A DNA stretch of 36,186 bases, from assembly GCA_030649735.1 (NCBI GenBank), contig JAUSFL010000001.1:1-36186 (forward strand), in the 5' to 3' direction. Position 1 is the first letter of the stretch. The number at the start of each line of letters is the position of its first letter. Below are positions 8,982-15,818 of the stretch, piece by piece. The DNA is from Candidatus Iainarchaeum sp. Its GTDB lineage: Archaea; Iainarchaeota; Iainarchaeia; Iainarchaeales; UBA10191. The position numbers and the translations under genes were made by a program. A model generated the notes under the pieces. That model saw nothing but the letters and a program-made list of their open reading frames with translations, was not told the DNA's origin and ran no database searches.

Positions 8982-9257
8982 CTACTGCACAGTGCAGTCG
9001 CTGCCTTTGCAAAAGCCGTCAATTCCGCAATAATAGCTTGCATTGACGCATTTCAAAAGATTTGGAGCGCCAGGACTGCAGAAAGAACTCATGCTTGAAA
9101 CAGAACAGTCATTATTGCCAGTGCAGGGAATGCTTTGTGCATTGCAGGAGACTGTATAATTGCCTGCGCCGGGCTGATTGCTGAAAAAAAGAAAGTATGC
9201 CGCAACAACTGCGATTGCCAGAATTAAAATTCCCGCAATGACTAATTTGCTCTTCAT
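8982..9257 (-). CDS. Small membrane-anchored protein with eight cysteines
   Basis: 91 residues. Residues 1-25 are a strong hydrophobic anchor or signal segment (MKSKLVIAGILILAIAVVAA). The remaining 65 residues hold eight Cys within a Ser/Asn/Gly-rich chain (SCN, PCT, DCS, FCS, KCV, YCG, FCK, DCT). An even count and outward topology suggest four disulfides in a small extracytoplasmic knot. The family is not recognised. It lies 86 bases upstream of purSL on the same strand, possibly sharing a transcript by proximity only. A plain ATG start is used. Confidence 0.65.
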   Translation of the reverse strand: MKSKLVIAGILILAIAVVAAYFLFFSNQPGAGNYTVSCNAQSIPCTGNNDCSVSSMSSFCSPGAPNLLKCVNASYYCGIDGFCKGSDCTVQ

Positions 9258-9282
9258 AATTTAATTCAGGATTTTCTAATAT

Positions 9283-9426
9283 TTAAGGCTTTTCAAGGCT
9301 GGTTTTTTGCAAAAATTCTGTTTTGTAGTAATTGCAGTGCTTTTGCAGACTGCACTTTGAACAATTAGGGTTTCTCGGAAAGCACTTGCGCTGGCCGAAC
9401 TTTACCATCAGTTCGTTGATTTCAAG
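9283..9426 (-). pseudogene. Relic of an endonuclease III 3' end (iron-sulfur tail)
   Basis: Read on the minus strand, this stretch encodes LEINELMVKFGQRKCF, continues with the cluster spacing C-x6-C-x2-C-x5-C, then NYYKT and a stop at 9283-9285. It matches residues 172-205 of the intact nth product (10371-11009) at about 22 of 34 positions, including all four cluster cysteines. Upstream of the Leu-Glu codons the similarity stops and an in-frame stop lies at 9466-9468, so there is no start and no glycosylase body. It uses GC-richer codons (CGC, GGC, CAG) than the tail of the intact gene. It is best read as the old 3' end of nth, displaced when the endonuclease gene at 9497 arrived. Confidence 0.8.
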
Positions 9427-9496
9427 CTTATTCAATTTACGACTGGAAGTCTGGCTAAATAAGCATTAATAAAGTGCAATTCAGAATATTCAATAT

Positions 9497-10450
9497 ATGA
9501 ATAGGCAAATTACCTTGGGAAAAGAGACAGGTTCAATCGCTGGGCACATTCTTGGAGACGGATCAATAACTGCAAGAGATAATGCAGTATTCTTCTCAAA
9601 CACAGACATTTCATTGCTGTCAGAGTTTTCAGAAAACATGATGGTTGTGTTCGGCGTTGAACCCAGAATCTGGGTTCAAGAAAAAAGAAGTTTTGAAGAA
9701 AAAACTAAATGGAAATTTAGGGCTAATTCATTAAAGGATATAGAATTTGGGTGTCCTGTTGGCTTATTTTATAAAAAAATCTGCGGAGTACTTCTTAATG
9801 CTGCTTTAGGCAATTTTGCCATTGGAAAAGATAAAAAGATAACTGAACAAATCATTACCGCACCAAAAGAATTCAAGAAAGCATTAGTTCGGGCTTTTTT
9901 TGATGATGAATGCACAGTAGATGTGCTTTCAAGAAACATACGGGTTTTTCAAGACCGACCTGCACTACTCGAGGACTTTAGGAAATTGCTGAAAGAATTT
10001 GAAATAAATTCAAGCGAACTTCATTTTTATCTAAAAAGAGAAAAACAAAGGTATTATTTCAACATTTCTGGCTTTGACAACTTAGCCAAGTTTGAAAGAA
10101 TAATTGGATTTACAGCAACTGAGAAAATGAACAAGTTAGCAATTTTAATTAAGAAATTAAATGAAAGTAAAACAAAAAGATTATGCAAAAAAGAGGCAAA
10201 ACACAAGATTTTGGAAATCATAAAAAATAACTCTCAGCCATTATGCCTTAAGGAAATAACTAAAGAATTGAGAAATTACAGTGCTAGGATTAAATGGAAT
10301 GAAAGTACGGTTTTAAAACACTTAAAATGGCTTGTTGAAGAGAAAATAATATCTAGAGAAAGAAAAGGAATTAGGTTTTACTGGTCTTGCGAATATAGTA
10401 ATCACAAATCTTTTGAAGATGGCAAATTTCGCATTTCGGTTTTCTTGTAA
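9497..10450 (+). CDS. LAGLIDADG homing endonuclease with winged-helix C-terminus
   Basis: 317 residues, two-motif monomeric type. Motif 1 is SIAGHILGDG at 13-22, with the acidic residue D21. Motif 2 is LVRAFFDDECT at 130-140, with E138 in the catalytic position and Cys where Gly is usual. Residues about 233-292 form a winged helix (LKEITKELRNYSARIKWNES, then a recognition-like KHLKWLVEEKIIS). Family members cut long specific DNA sites and spread by repair-driven copying. The gene is AT-rich compared with neighbours and has no intein splice motifs or host frame, so it is free-standing. Its last 26 codons lie antisense to the 3' end of nth, and the relic of another nth 3' end lies just upstream: the gene sits exactly at an nth 3' end. 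Activity is not certain. Confidence 0.85.
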   Translation: MNRQITLGKETGSIAGHILGDGSITARDNAVFFSNTDISLLSEFSENMMVVFGVEPRIWVQEKRSFEEKTKWKFRANSLKDIEFGCPVGLFYKKICGVLLNAALGNFAIGKDKKITEQIITAPKEFKKALVRAFFDDECTVDVLSRNIRVFQDRPALLEDFRKLLKEFEINSSELHFYLKREKQRYYFNISGFDNLAKFERIIGFTATEKMNKLAILIKKLNESKTKRLCKKEAKHKILEIIKNNSQPLCLKEITKELRNYSARIKWNESTVLKHLKWLVEEKIISRERKGIRFYWSCEYSNHKSFEDGKFRISVFL

Positions 10451-11009
10451 TGCAAACTCTTTGTCCGTGCTTTACCATTAACTCATTCAATTCAAGCCAG
10501 TATGGTTTTGGGACTTTTTTCATTAAATCTAACCTAATCTTGTCAGCTTCCTTCTCCTTTGTCAATCCAAGCCGTTGCGATATGACAGCAACATGAACGT
10601 CAACTGGAATATCAGGAATTCTAAAAGCATAAACTAAAACGCAACCGGCAGTTTTCTTTCCAACTCCGGGCAGGCTTGTGAGCTCTTCCAAAGTTTTTGG
10701 GACTTTTCCATTGAATTTTGAAAGCAAGAGCTTTGAAGCTTGAATAATGTGCTTTGCTTTGGTTTTGTAAAAACCGACTGGAAAAATCAGTTTTTCAATT
10801 TCTCGCGGAGAGGCGCGAGAAAGCTTTTCCGGAGTTGGGAATTTTTTGAACAGGCGCAATGATGCTGGAAAAGTCGTGGTGTCCTTGGTGCGTGCTGAAA
10901 GAATTGTCGCAATCAAAGTCTTGAAAGGCGTTGCATGCAGGACTGCTGGCGTTGTCACTCCAATTTCTTTGCGGAGCAAAAGCATTATTGCATGAATGTT
11001 TTTTTTCAT
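10371..11009 (-). CDS. nth: Endonuclease III (DNA glycosylase/AP lyase)
   Basis: 212 residues. It removes oxidised pyrimidines and nicks abasic sites in base excision repair. The helix-hairpin-helix is LPGVGKKTAG (113-122), with K119 matching the catalytic Lys; D137 in PVDVHV matches the catalytic Asp. The iron-sulfur cluster ligands are C186, C193, C196 and C202 (C-x6-C-x2-C-x5-C). Full length. The last 26 codons overlap the endonuclease gene on the other strand. The tail from about residue 172 is duplicated in diverged form at 9283-9426 and uses AT-rich codons (AGA, ACA, AAA) like the endonuclease gene. This suggests that the present tail was brought in with the insertion. It is last in a run with the radical SAM and KaiC-like genes, with a four-base gap. 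Confidence 0.95.
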   Translation of the reverse strand: MKKNIHAIMLLLRKEIGVTTPAVLHATPFKTLIATILSARTKDTTTFPASLRLFKKFPTPEKLSRASPREIEKLIFPVGFYKTKAKHIIQASKLLLSKFNGKVPKTLEELTSLPGVGKKTAGCVLVYAFRIPDIPVDVHVAVISQRLGLTKEKEADKIRLDLMKKVPKPYWLELNELMVKHGQRVCITRKPKCEICHLQKICDYYIRKTSKT

Positions 11010-11013
11010 AAGA

Positions 11014-12096
11014 TTATAGTCTTCTGCCAGAACGCTTTAATTTTATGGCGTCAAAACGCCTCAAGGCCTGCTTTGCAAACAAACCGGTTTTCGTGAGGTC
11101 TGGCTCTTCTGTAAAAACCCCGAAATATTTCCCGCCTAGAATTACCCGCTCTTTAGCTTTGCGAGCGCCAACCCATCCTTTAAGCATGTTCATTTTGAAA
11201 GGCAAATTTTTTCCCAAAATATCCCTCAATGATTCGCGTTTCCAGCTTCCTAAAGAAAGCTGCGGAGTGTACAAATAATCCTGGCCAAAAAGGTAAGATT
11301 TTCCGTCTGGCGAAAAAACAACATTGACTGGAAGGCTAAGCCCGGGCATTATTGGAACTCCCATACCGAACAATGCATAACCTTGCAATTCCCCGGGTTT
11401 TCCTTTAGTCGCTTCAACCAATGCCTGCCTTACTTTTCCGCCTCGCTTGCCGCGATAGAATTCATCCCTTACAAGAGTTTCTGAAGCCAGGCTTTCCTTT
11501 CTGACTTCTTTAGGAATTATTCTAGAAATTTCCGCAGGCCATGGATGCCGCTTTTCATAAGCATTGGTTGCAACGCTGATTACTGTTGCTCTAGACCCTA
11601 AAGACTTGATTGCTGAAAAAATTGCCTTCAATTTTTCTGGAGCCTGCCTGTCAAAGCGCAAGTGCTCGCGGTCTATTGAAAGATTCACTCTAGGCCTGCC
11701 GCACTTTTCAAGCAATGCTTTGACTTCTCCGGAATTTTTTGAGAAAAGAAAATAATTGGTGGTAACTGCAACGTTTTTTCTGCCTAAAATTCCGCAGGCG
11801 TAAGAAATCATTCTCGGCGCGTCCTTGTTCAAGAAAGGCTCGCCGCCTGCAACGCAAATTGAATGCTCTTTTCCAGTAATTCTGCCAAGCTCGCGAATTT
11901 GGTCAATTATGCCCTTGAATTCTTCAAAAGTAGTGTCCTTTCCAGAACCAGCATTTCCATACCCAAATCTTCCGTCCTGAAAGCAAAAAGAGCACTTGAA
12001 CTGGCAACGCGGAGTAATATCAATTCCAAAATTACTACTAAATTGAATTCGCTCTTCGCCAAAATTAGTAAAGCTTGGACGGGCCACAAAAACCAC
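11014..12096 (-). CDS. Radical SAM enzyme of unknown substrate
   Basis: 360 residues. The 4Fe-4S/SAM motif is C31-x3-C35-x2-C38 (PRCQFKCSFCFQDG). The SAM-binding motif AGGEPFLN lies near 94-101, and RVNLSIDREH is the usual strand-4 region. The C-terminal third has no SPASM-type cysteine cluster, so only the one cluster is predicted. The start is a GTG at 12096; a second in-frame GTG nine bases on (ARPSFTNF) is equally possible. It lies four bases after the KaiC-like gene and four before nth, in an apparent operon. The reaction is unknown: it could be RNA/protein modification or cofactor maturation. Confidence 0.85.
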   Translation of the reverse strand: MVFVARPSFTNFGEERIQFSSNFGIDITPRCQFKCSFCFQDGRFGYGNAGSGKDTTFEEFKGIIDQIRELGRITGKEHSICVAGGEPFLNKDAPRMISYACGILGRKNVAVTTNYFLFSKNSGEVKALLEKCGRPRVNLSIDREHLRFDRQAPEKLKAIFSAIKSLGSRATVISVATNAYEKRHPWPAEISRIIPKEVRKESLASETLVRDEFYRGKRGGKVRQALVEATKGKPGELQGYALFGMGVPIMPGLSLPVNVVFSPDGKSYLFGQDYLYTPQLSLGSWKRESLRDILGKNLPFKMNMLKGWVGARKAKERVILGGKYFGVFTEEPDLTKTGLFAKQALRRFDAIKLKRSGRRL

Positions 12097-12100
12097 TAAA

Positions 12101-12814
12101 TTATCTTCCTAAAACATCCCACATTACTTCATCCTTGTCGTTGATGACTATTCCTTTGTTATTGATTTCTAAAGGATGGATTTTCTTGCTGTGGCTTGTT
12201 CCCCTGAGCTTTCTTATGAAAACACTCCGGTTTGGCGGCATGAAGTATAATGCAATTATTCCGTCAGCAACAAACTCTTCAACGCCGAATGCTGAAAAGT
12301 CGCTTCTTCCGCCCTTGGTTTCAGCAACCAGCAATGAAGTGCAATCAAGCTCTTTCAAGGAATCGCAAAACTCGTAAAGGATGTTCCTCAATTCTCCATC
12401 ATTTGAAATTCTGGCCCCAAAGGCAGTAGTGCTGTCAACAACCAGGCGCTTGATGTTGAATTCCTTGCACATTTTGGAAATAATCCTTAATTCTGCCTCT
12501 ATCTGCTGGTGCAATTGCTCTGGCCTTGTTGCAGTCAAGTTCAGCTTGTAAATTTTCAGCATGCTTTTGTCCTGCAGCCGTTTCAAGTCCCAGCCAAAAT
12601 TCTCCATGTCCCACGCGATTGCCTTTTGATTGGCCTCAAAAGTCACGTACAAGCCGGCCTCATTAAATTTTGTCGCGCCATTGTACAAGAACTGCATTGC
12701 AAGGATTGTTTTTCCAGTTCCTGCGGCCCCGGCAAGCAGTATTGAAGCCCCGGTTGGGATTCCGCCATTCAAAATCTTGTCCAATCCGTCAATGCCAGTC
12801 AAAATTCTCTGCAT
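12101..12814 (-). CDS. KaiC/RadA-type RecA-fold ATPase
   Basis: 237 residues, a single KaiC-like domain. It opens TGIDGLDKILNGGIPTG, the family start. Walker A is GAAGTGKT (29-36), the acidic residue after strand 2 is E60 in YVTFEANQ, and Walker B is KRLVVDS (D127). Archaeal single-domain KaiC homologues are ATPases linked to signalling, motility or DNA transactions; none of these can be chosen here. It is first in a minus-strand run with a radical SAM gene and nth. Its promoter region holds a strong inverted repeat (12830-12863). Confidence 0.88.
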   Translation of the reverse strand: MQRILTGIDGLDKILNGGIPTGASILLAGAAGTGKTILAMQFLYNGATKFNEAGLYVTFEANQKAIAWDMENFGWDLKRLQDKSMLKIYKLNLTATRPEQLHQQIEAELRIISKMCKEFNIKRLVVDSTTAFGARISNDGELRNILYEFCDSLKELDCTSLLVAETKGGRSDFSAFGVEEFVADGIIALYFMPPNRSVFIRKLRGTSHSKKIHPLEINNKGIVINDKDEVMWDVLGR

Positions 12815-12829
12815 GATAGATGTTGGAAT

Positions 12830-12863
12830 TTGGCGTTTTTAAGAGTTTCCAAAAAAACGCCAA
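12830..12863. repeat. Inverted repeat in divergent promoter of KaiC-like gene
   Basis: TTGGCGTTTTT (12830-12840) and AAAAACGCCAA (12853-12863) form an 11-base perfect inverted repeat around 12 bases. On the minus strand the inner edge resembles a TATA box (CTTAAAAAC) about 27 bases before the KaiC-like ATG. The repeat could be an operator or an RNA hairpin in a short leader. It is 50 bases before the divergent gene at 12913, whose own A/T box (GGTTTTTATTG) lies at about 12881-12891. Confidence 0.5.
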
Positions 12864-12912
12864 TTCTCCAGTTTCAGCAAGGTTTTTATTGTAAAAAAAC
12901 ATTTTTTTATGC

Positions 12913-13227
12913 ATGATTTCAAGAAGGCCGTTCATTAATGCAAGGGCAAAGCTTGTCAAACGGACAGCAAGACCGCGGTTTTCTGCAAGGGCTGATGCTG
13001 GAAAAGAAAGCAGGCTTCACTTGCTTTTAAGCATGGAAATCAATCCATTAACCAAGCCACAAGTAATTAAACAGGCAGTTGCAGGCTTTGCCAGCGAAAG
13101 AATTGCGCGCGGAAATAAAATAATCAGCAGAAGCGAATTCGGGCAATTAGTTGGAAAATTCGGGCCTAACCACATTGACATAAGAACCATGCTAAAACGC
13201 TACGGGCTTGAAGTTGAAAAAGCTTAA
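12913..13227 (+). CDS. Small basic protein, paralogue of the next gene
   Basis: 104 residues, rich in Arg and Lys, not recognised. Its C-terminal half (ERIARGNKIISRSEFGQL, then VGKFGPN and LKRYGLEVEKA) aligns with the C-terminal core of the 150-residue product at 13258 (ISSRNRIISRQELAQI, VGKFGKN, MRRGLKIEKA). The repeated unit looks like a short helical, possibly DNA-binding, domain. The ATG at 12913 follows a TATA-like box by about 25 bases; an ATG four bases earlier leads to an early stop. Function unknown. Confidence 0.6.
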   Translation: MISRRPFINARAKLVKRTARPRFSARADAGKESRLHLLLSMEINPLTKPQVIKQAVAGFASERIARGNKIISRSEFGQLVGKFGPNHIDIRTMLKRYGLEVEKA

Positions 13228-13257
13228 AGTTAAATATTTTCAAGCACTAATTAAACA

Positions 13258-13710
13258 ATGCGTTTTGAAAGAAGAAAGATTCCAGTAATTACACAAATGA
13301 AAACCGCAAAGCCAATAAGCCTGCAGGAATTCTTGGGCAGGGAATTCTCGCCAACGGCTCCCAGCGGGGAAATTGGCGCTGCCTTTAATTCTTTTGCAAG
13401 GCACAGAATCAGTTCAAGAAACAGGATTATTTCAAGGCAAGAGCTTGCGCAAATTGTGGGAAAGTTTGGAAAAAACGCGATAACTTCATTGATGCGGCGG
13501 GGCTTGAAAATAGAAAAAGCGCAAAGAAAAGGAAGAATAGCGCCAATGACGCACTATAGGAAATTAGACCAGACTGACGGCGTAAAGCCAGTAAATCAGG
13601 CAATAGCGGCTACTGAAATGAAAATGAAGGCAGGGAAAGTCTTGCGGGAAAATCCAGGGCTTAATGCAGACTATACCCTGCACTCGGCTTGGAGAAAACG
13701 CAAAAAATAA
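13258..13710 (+). CDS. Basic protein sharing a domain with the preceding gene
   Basis: 150 residues, strongly basic, not recognised. Residues about 42-90 match the 104-residue neighbour (see motifs IISRQELAQIVGKFGKN and GLKIEKAQRKG). The C-terminal 60 residues (after APMTHYRKLDQTDGVKPVNQ) are unique and end in a Lys/Arg cluster, WRKRKK. It has its own TATA-like box (GTTAAATATTTTC, about 13228-13240), so the two genes are probably separately transcribed tandem duplicates. A nucleic-acid-binding role fits composition but is only inference. Confidence 0.6.
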   Translation: MRFERRKIPVITQMKTAKPISLQEFLGREFSPTAPSGEIGAAFNSFARHRISSRNRIISRQELAQIVGKFGKNAITSLMRRGLKIEKAQRKGRIAPMTHYRKLDQTDGVKPVNQAIAATEMKMKAGKVLRENPGLNADYTLHSAWRKRKK

Positions 13711-13765
13711 TTGTTTTTCCTAAACTAAACTCTTAAAAACCTGAAAGCAGCTTTAATTACTGAAC

Positions 13766-14491
13766 ATGCTAGAGAAAACTGAGACTTTACAAGAGCCTTT
13801 TGTCGAAGAAAAGCCAATGGACTTGGTTGAATTAATTTACGCGCCAGACTGGAAGACAATTCTTTTGGATTTGGTTCAAAGCGAAAGAATGGATGCTTGG
13901 GACATTGACTTGACAGCGCTTGCTGAAAAATACTACGTCAGGATTCAAAGCCTGACTGAAACAAACCTGCGGATTCCTGCAAACGCAATGCTTTGCTCTG
14001 CAATTTTATTGCGGTTCAAAAGCAAAAAATTAAGGATTTCAAGCATTGAAGACGCTGAAGAACTGGCAATCCAAGAGCAGGCATTAGAACTAAAAAACAC
14101 AAAGCTTTTCGCAGACTATGACCCTTTCTTGAAAAATCCGCGAATGAACCGGGAAGGAACAATCACGCTTAATGACTTGGTTTCCGCAATTGAGGAAATG
14201 ATGGAAAAGTCAAGGCAAAAGTCCTTGAAGAAAAGGCTTGACATGCCGGAATTCAAGCTGCCTTTCAGCGGAATAAACATTGAGGAACGGATTGCAAAAA
14301 CTTTGGAAGACGTAAATTCAAAAGCAGACTCTCAAGGCCTTTGCCTATTCAGCCAGTTGACTGAAGGAAAAAACCCGATAGAAACAATTGACGTTTTCTT
14401 GCCAGTGCTTTTCCTGTGCACTCGGGACAAAATAAACGCCTGGCAGGAAGAATGGTTCGGGGAAATATTCATTTCCATCATAAGCAGTTAA
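13766..14491 (+). CDS. scpA: Segregation and condensation protein A (kleisin)
   Basis: 241 residues, near family length. ScpA bridges SMC heads and binds ScpB in chromosome compaction. The N-terminal SMC-binding region has LDLVQSERMDAWDIDLTALA, followed by the helix LRIPANAMLCSAILLRFKSKKL, typical of ScpA. The C-terminal winged helix ends FLCTRDKINAWQEEWFGEIF, another family hallmark. A TATA-like box (TCTTAAAAAC, about 13730) lies about 30 bases before the ATG, so leaderless. It overlaps the convergent pirin gene by four bases, and its usual partner scpB lies beyond pirin. Confidence 0.9.
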   Translation: MLEKTETLQEPFVEEKPMDLVELIYAPDWKTILLDLVQSERMDAWDIDLTALAEKYYVRIQSLTETNLRIPANAMLCSAILLRFKSKKLRISSIEDAEELAIQEQALELKNTKLFADYDPFLKNPRMNREGTITLNDLVSAIEEMMEKSRQKSLKKRLDMPEFKLPFSGINIEERIAKTLEDVNSKADSQGLCLFSQLTEGKNPIETIDVFLPVLFLCTRDKINAWQEEWFGEIFISIISS

Positions 14492-15207
14492 TCAGTCTTT
14501 ATCATTGGAACTTCAATTAACAGAACAAATGATTTTTCCAAAGCATTGATTTCAAAGTCTTGAATGCCGGTAATTTCTGCAGAATCCCGTTCTGAAAGCT
14601 TTTTTCCAAAAACCTCAACTGAACCTTCAATCAGGAAAACAAAAACGCCATTGTTTTTCCACTCTAATTTATGGAACAATTCCTTGCCTTTTTCAAGCAC
14701 GCCAAGAAAGAATGCAGAATCCTGATAAAGCAATGCAGAGTTCTTGAGTTTTTTTCCAGAAGCAACCGCGAGCAGGCGGTTTTTCAGGCTTTCTTTAGAA
14801 AATTCAACAAGCTCATAAGACGGCTTCAAACCTTGCTTTTTAGGCAGCACCCAAACTTGCAAAAGCCTCAATTTCTCGCTTTTTGAAGGATTGGTTTCAG
14901 AATGCATTATTCCAGAACCTGCAGTCATTTTCTGCACCTGGCCAAACTTTAAAACGCCCTTGTTTCCAACACTGTCCTCATGCATTAACTCGCCTTCAAG
15001 GACAATAGTCACTATTTCCATGTCAGAATGAGAATGCATTCCAAAGCCTGAAGCCGGGCCTATAATGTCATCATTCAATGCCAGCAAGGCCCCAAAGCCC
15101 AAGCGTTCTGGATTATAATAGTCCGCAAAGCTGAAGCTAAAGCGCGAATGCAGCCAGCCGTGCTCTACAGTTCCTCTCTCAAAAGACTTGTGAATTTTAA
15201 CTTGCAT
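14488..15207 (-). CDS. Pirin family cupin protein
   Basis: 239 residues, bicupin. The metal ligands are visible as H58 and H60 in GMHSHSDME, and H102 and E104 in MHSE. The opening (GTVEHGWLHSRFSFSFADYY) is diagnostic. Pirins are iron-binding proteins; some bacterial ones have quercetinase activity and others act as redox regulators. Specific function here is unknown. The gene lies on the minus strand between scpA and scpB, converging with scpA by a four-base overlap and diverging from scpB. Confidence 0.92.
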   Translation of the reverse strand: MQVKIHKSFERGTVEHGWLHSRFSFSFADYYNPERLGFGALLALNDDIIGPASGFGMHSHSDMEIVTIVLEGELMHEDSVGNKGVLKFGQVQKMTAGSGIMHSETNPSKSEKLRLLQVWVLPKKQGLKPSYELVEFSKESLKNRLLAVASGKKLKNSALLYQDSAFFLGVLEKGKELFHKLEWKNNGVFVFLIEGSVEVFGKKLSERDSAEITGIQDFEINALEKSFVLLIEVPMIKTD

Positions 15208-15298
15208 TAAAAAAATAGTGAATTCTTTTATTTACTCTTTTTGGGGCAAGGCGGAAAAAGAATACTTTTTTAACCAGTTTCAGCACTCAATTTTTGTT

Positions 15299-15793
15299 AT
15301 GAACGACACCGCAAAAACAATTGAGGCAGCATTGTTCACAAGCCCAAACCCATTAAGCCTGACTGACTTTTACGAGCTGACAAAAAAGAATGTTTCAGAA
15401 CTGCGCATTGCATTAAATGAGCTCATAAGCCACTACAACGAGACAGAATCGGCCTTGGAGATTGTTGAAACACTGCAAGGCTATCAAATGAAAGTGCGCA
15501 AGGGATTTGACGAGAAAGTCACTCAATTGACTAAAGCGCCTGAATTAAGCAAGGGAGTAATGAAAACTTTGGCTTTCATTGCCTACAAGCAACCGCTCAA
15601 GCAAAGCGACCTTGTCAAATACAGGACGACTTCAGCCTATGATGAAATCAAGGTCTTGGAAGAAAAAGGCTACATTACTCGAGAGCCAAAAGACAAGACA
15701 TTCATTGTAAGGACTACAAAAAAATTCCTGAACGCTTTCGGCGAAGACTCTTTGATCTTGAAAGAAAAAGAGGGCTTGGAAAAAAAAAGCTAG
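15299..15793 (+). CDS. scpB: Segregation and condensation protein B
   Basis: 164 residues from the ATG at 15299. An in-frame GTG at 15218 would add 27 residues that do not look like ScpB, and a TATA-like box (GAATACTTTTTT, about 15260-15271) fits the shorter form. Tandem winged helices are visible: KTIEAALFTSPNPLSLTDFY in the first, and LAFIAYKQPLKQSDLVKYR, then YDEIKVLEEKGYI, in the second, the classic ScpB pattern. It partners with ScpA (13766) and SMC. It is separated from scpA by the oppositely oriented pirin gene and has its own promoter. Confidence 0.9.
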   Translation: MNDTAKTIEAALFTSPNPLSLTDFYELTKKNVSELRIALNELISHYNETESALEIVETLQGYQMKVRKGFDEKVTQLTKAPELSKGVMKTLAFIAYKQPLKQSDLVKYRTTSAYDEIKVLEEKGYITREPKDKTFIVRTTKKFLNAFGEDSLILKEKEGLEKKS

Positions 15794-15818
15794 GTTTTGA
15801 TTTTCTTCCTGGAAAAAA

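Noticed and set aside
9497-10450. The LAGLIDADG gene as an intein or intron-encoded endonuclease within nth
   Set aside because: It is on the strand opposite to nth, has no intein splice motifs at its ends, and nth is complete without any splicing.
15218-15298. 27-residue N-terminal extension of ScpB from a GTG
   Set aside because: Residues do not match the ScpB fold, and a TATA-like box lies inside this stretch, favouring the ATG at 15299.
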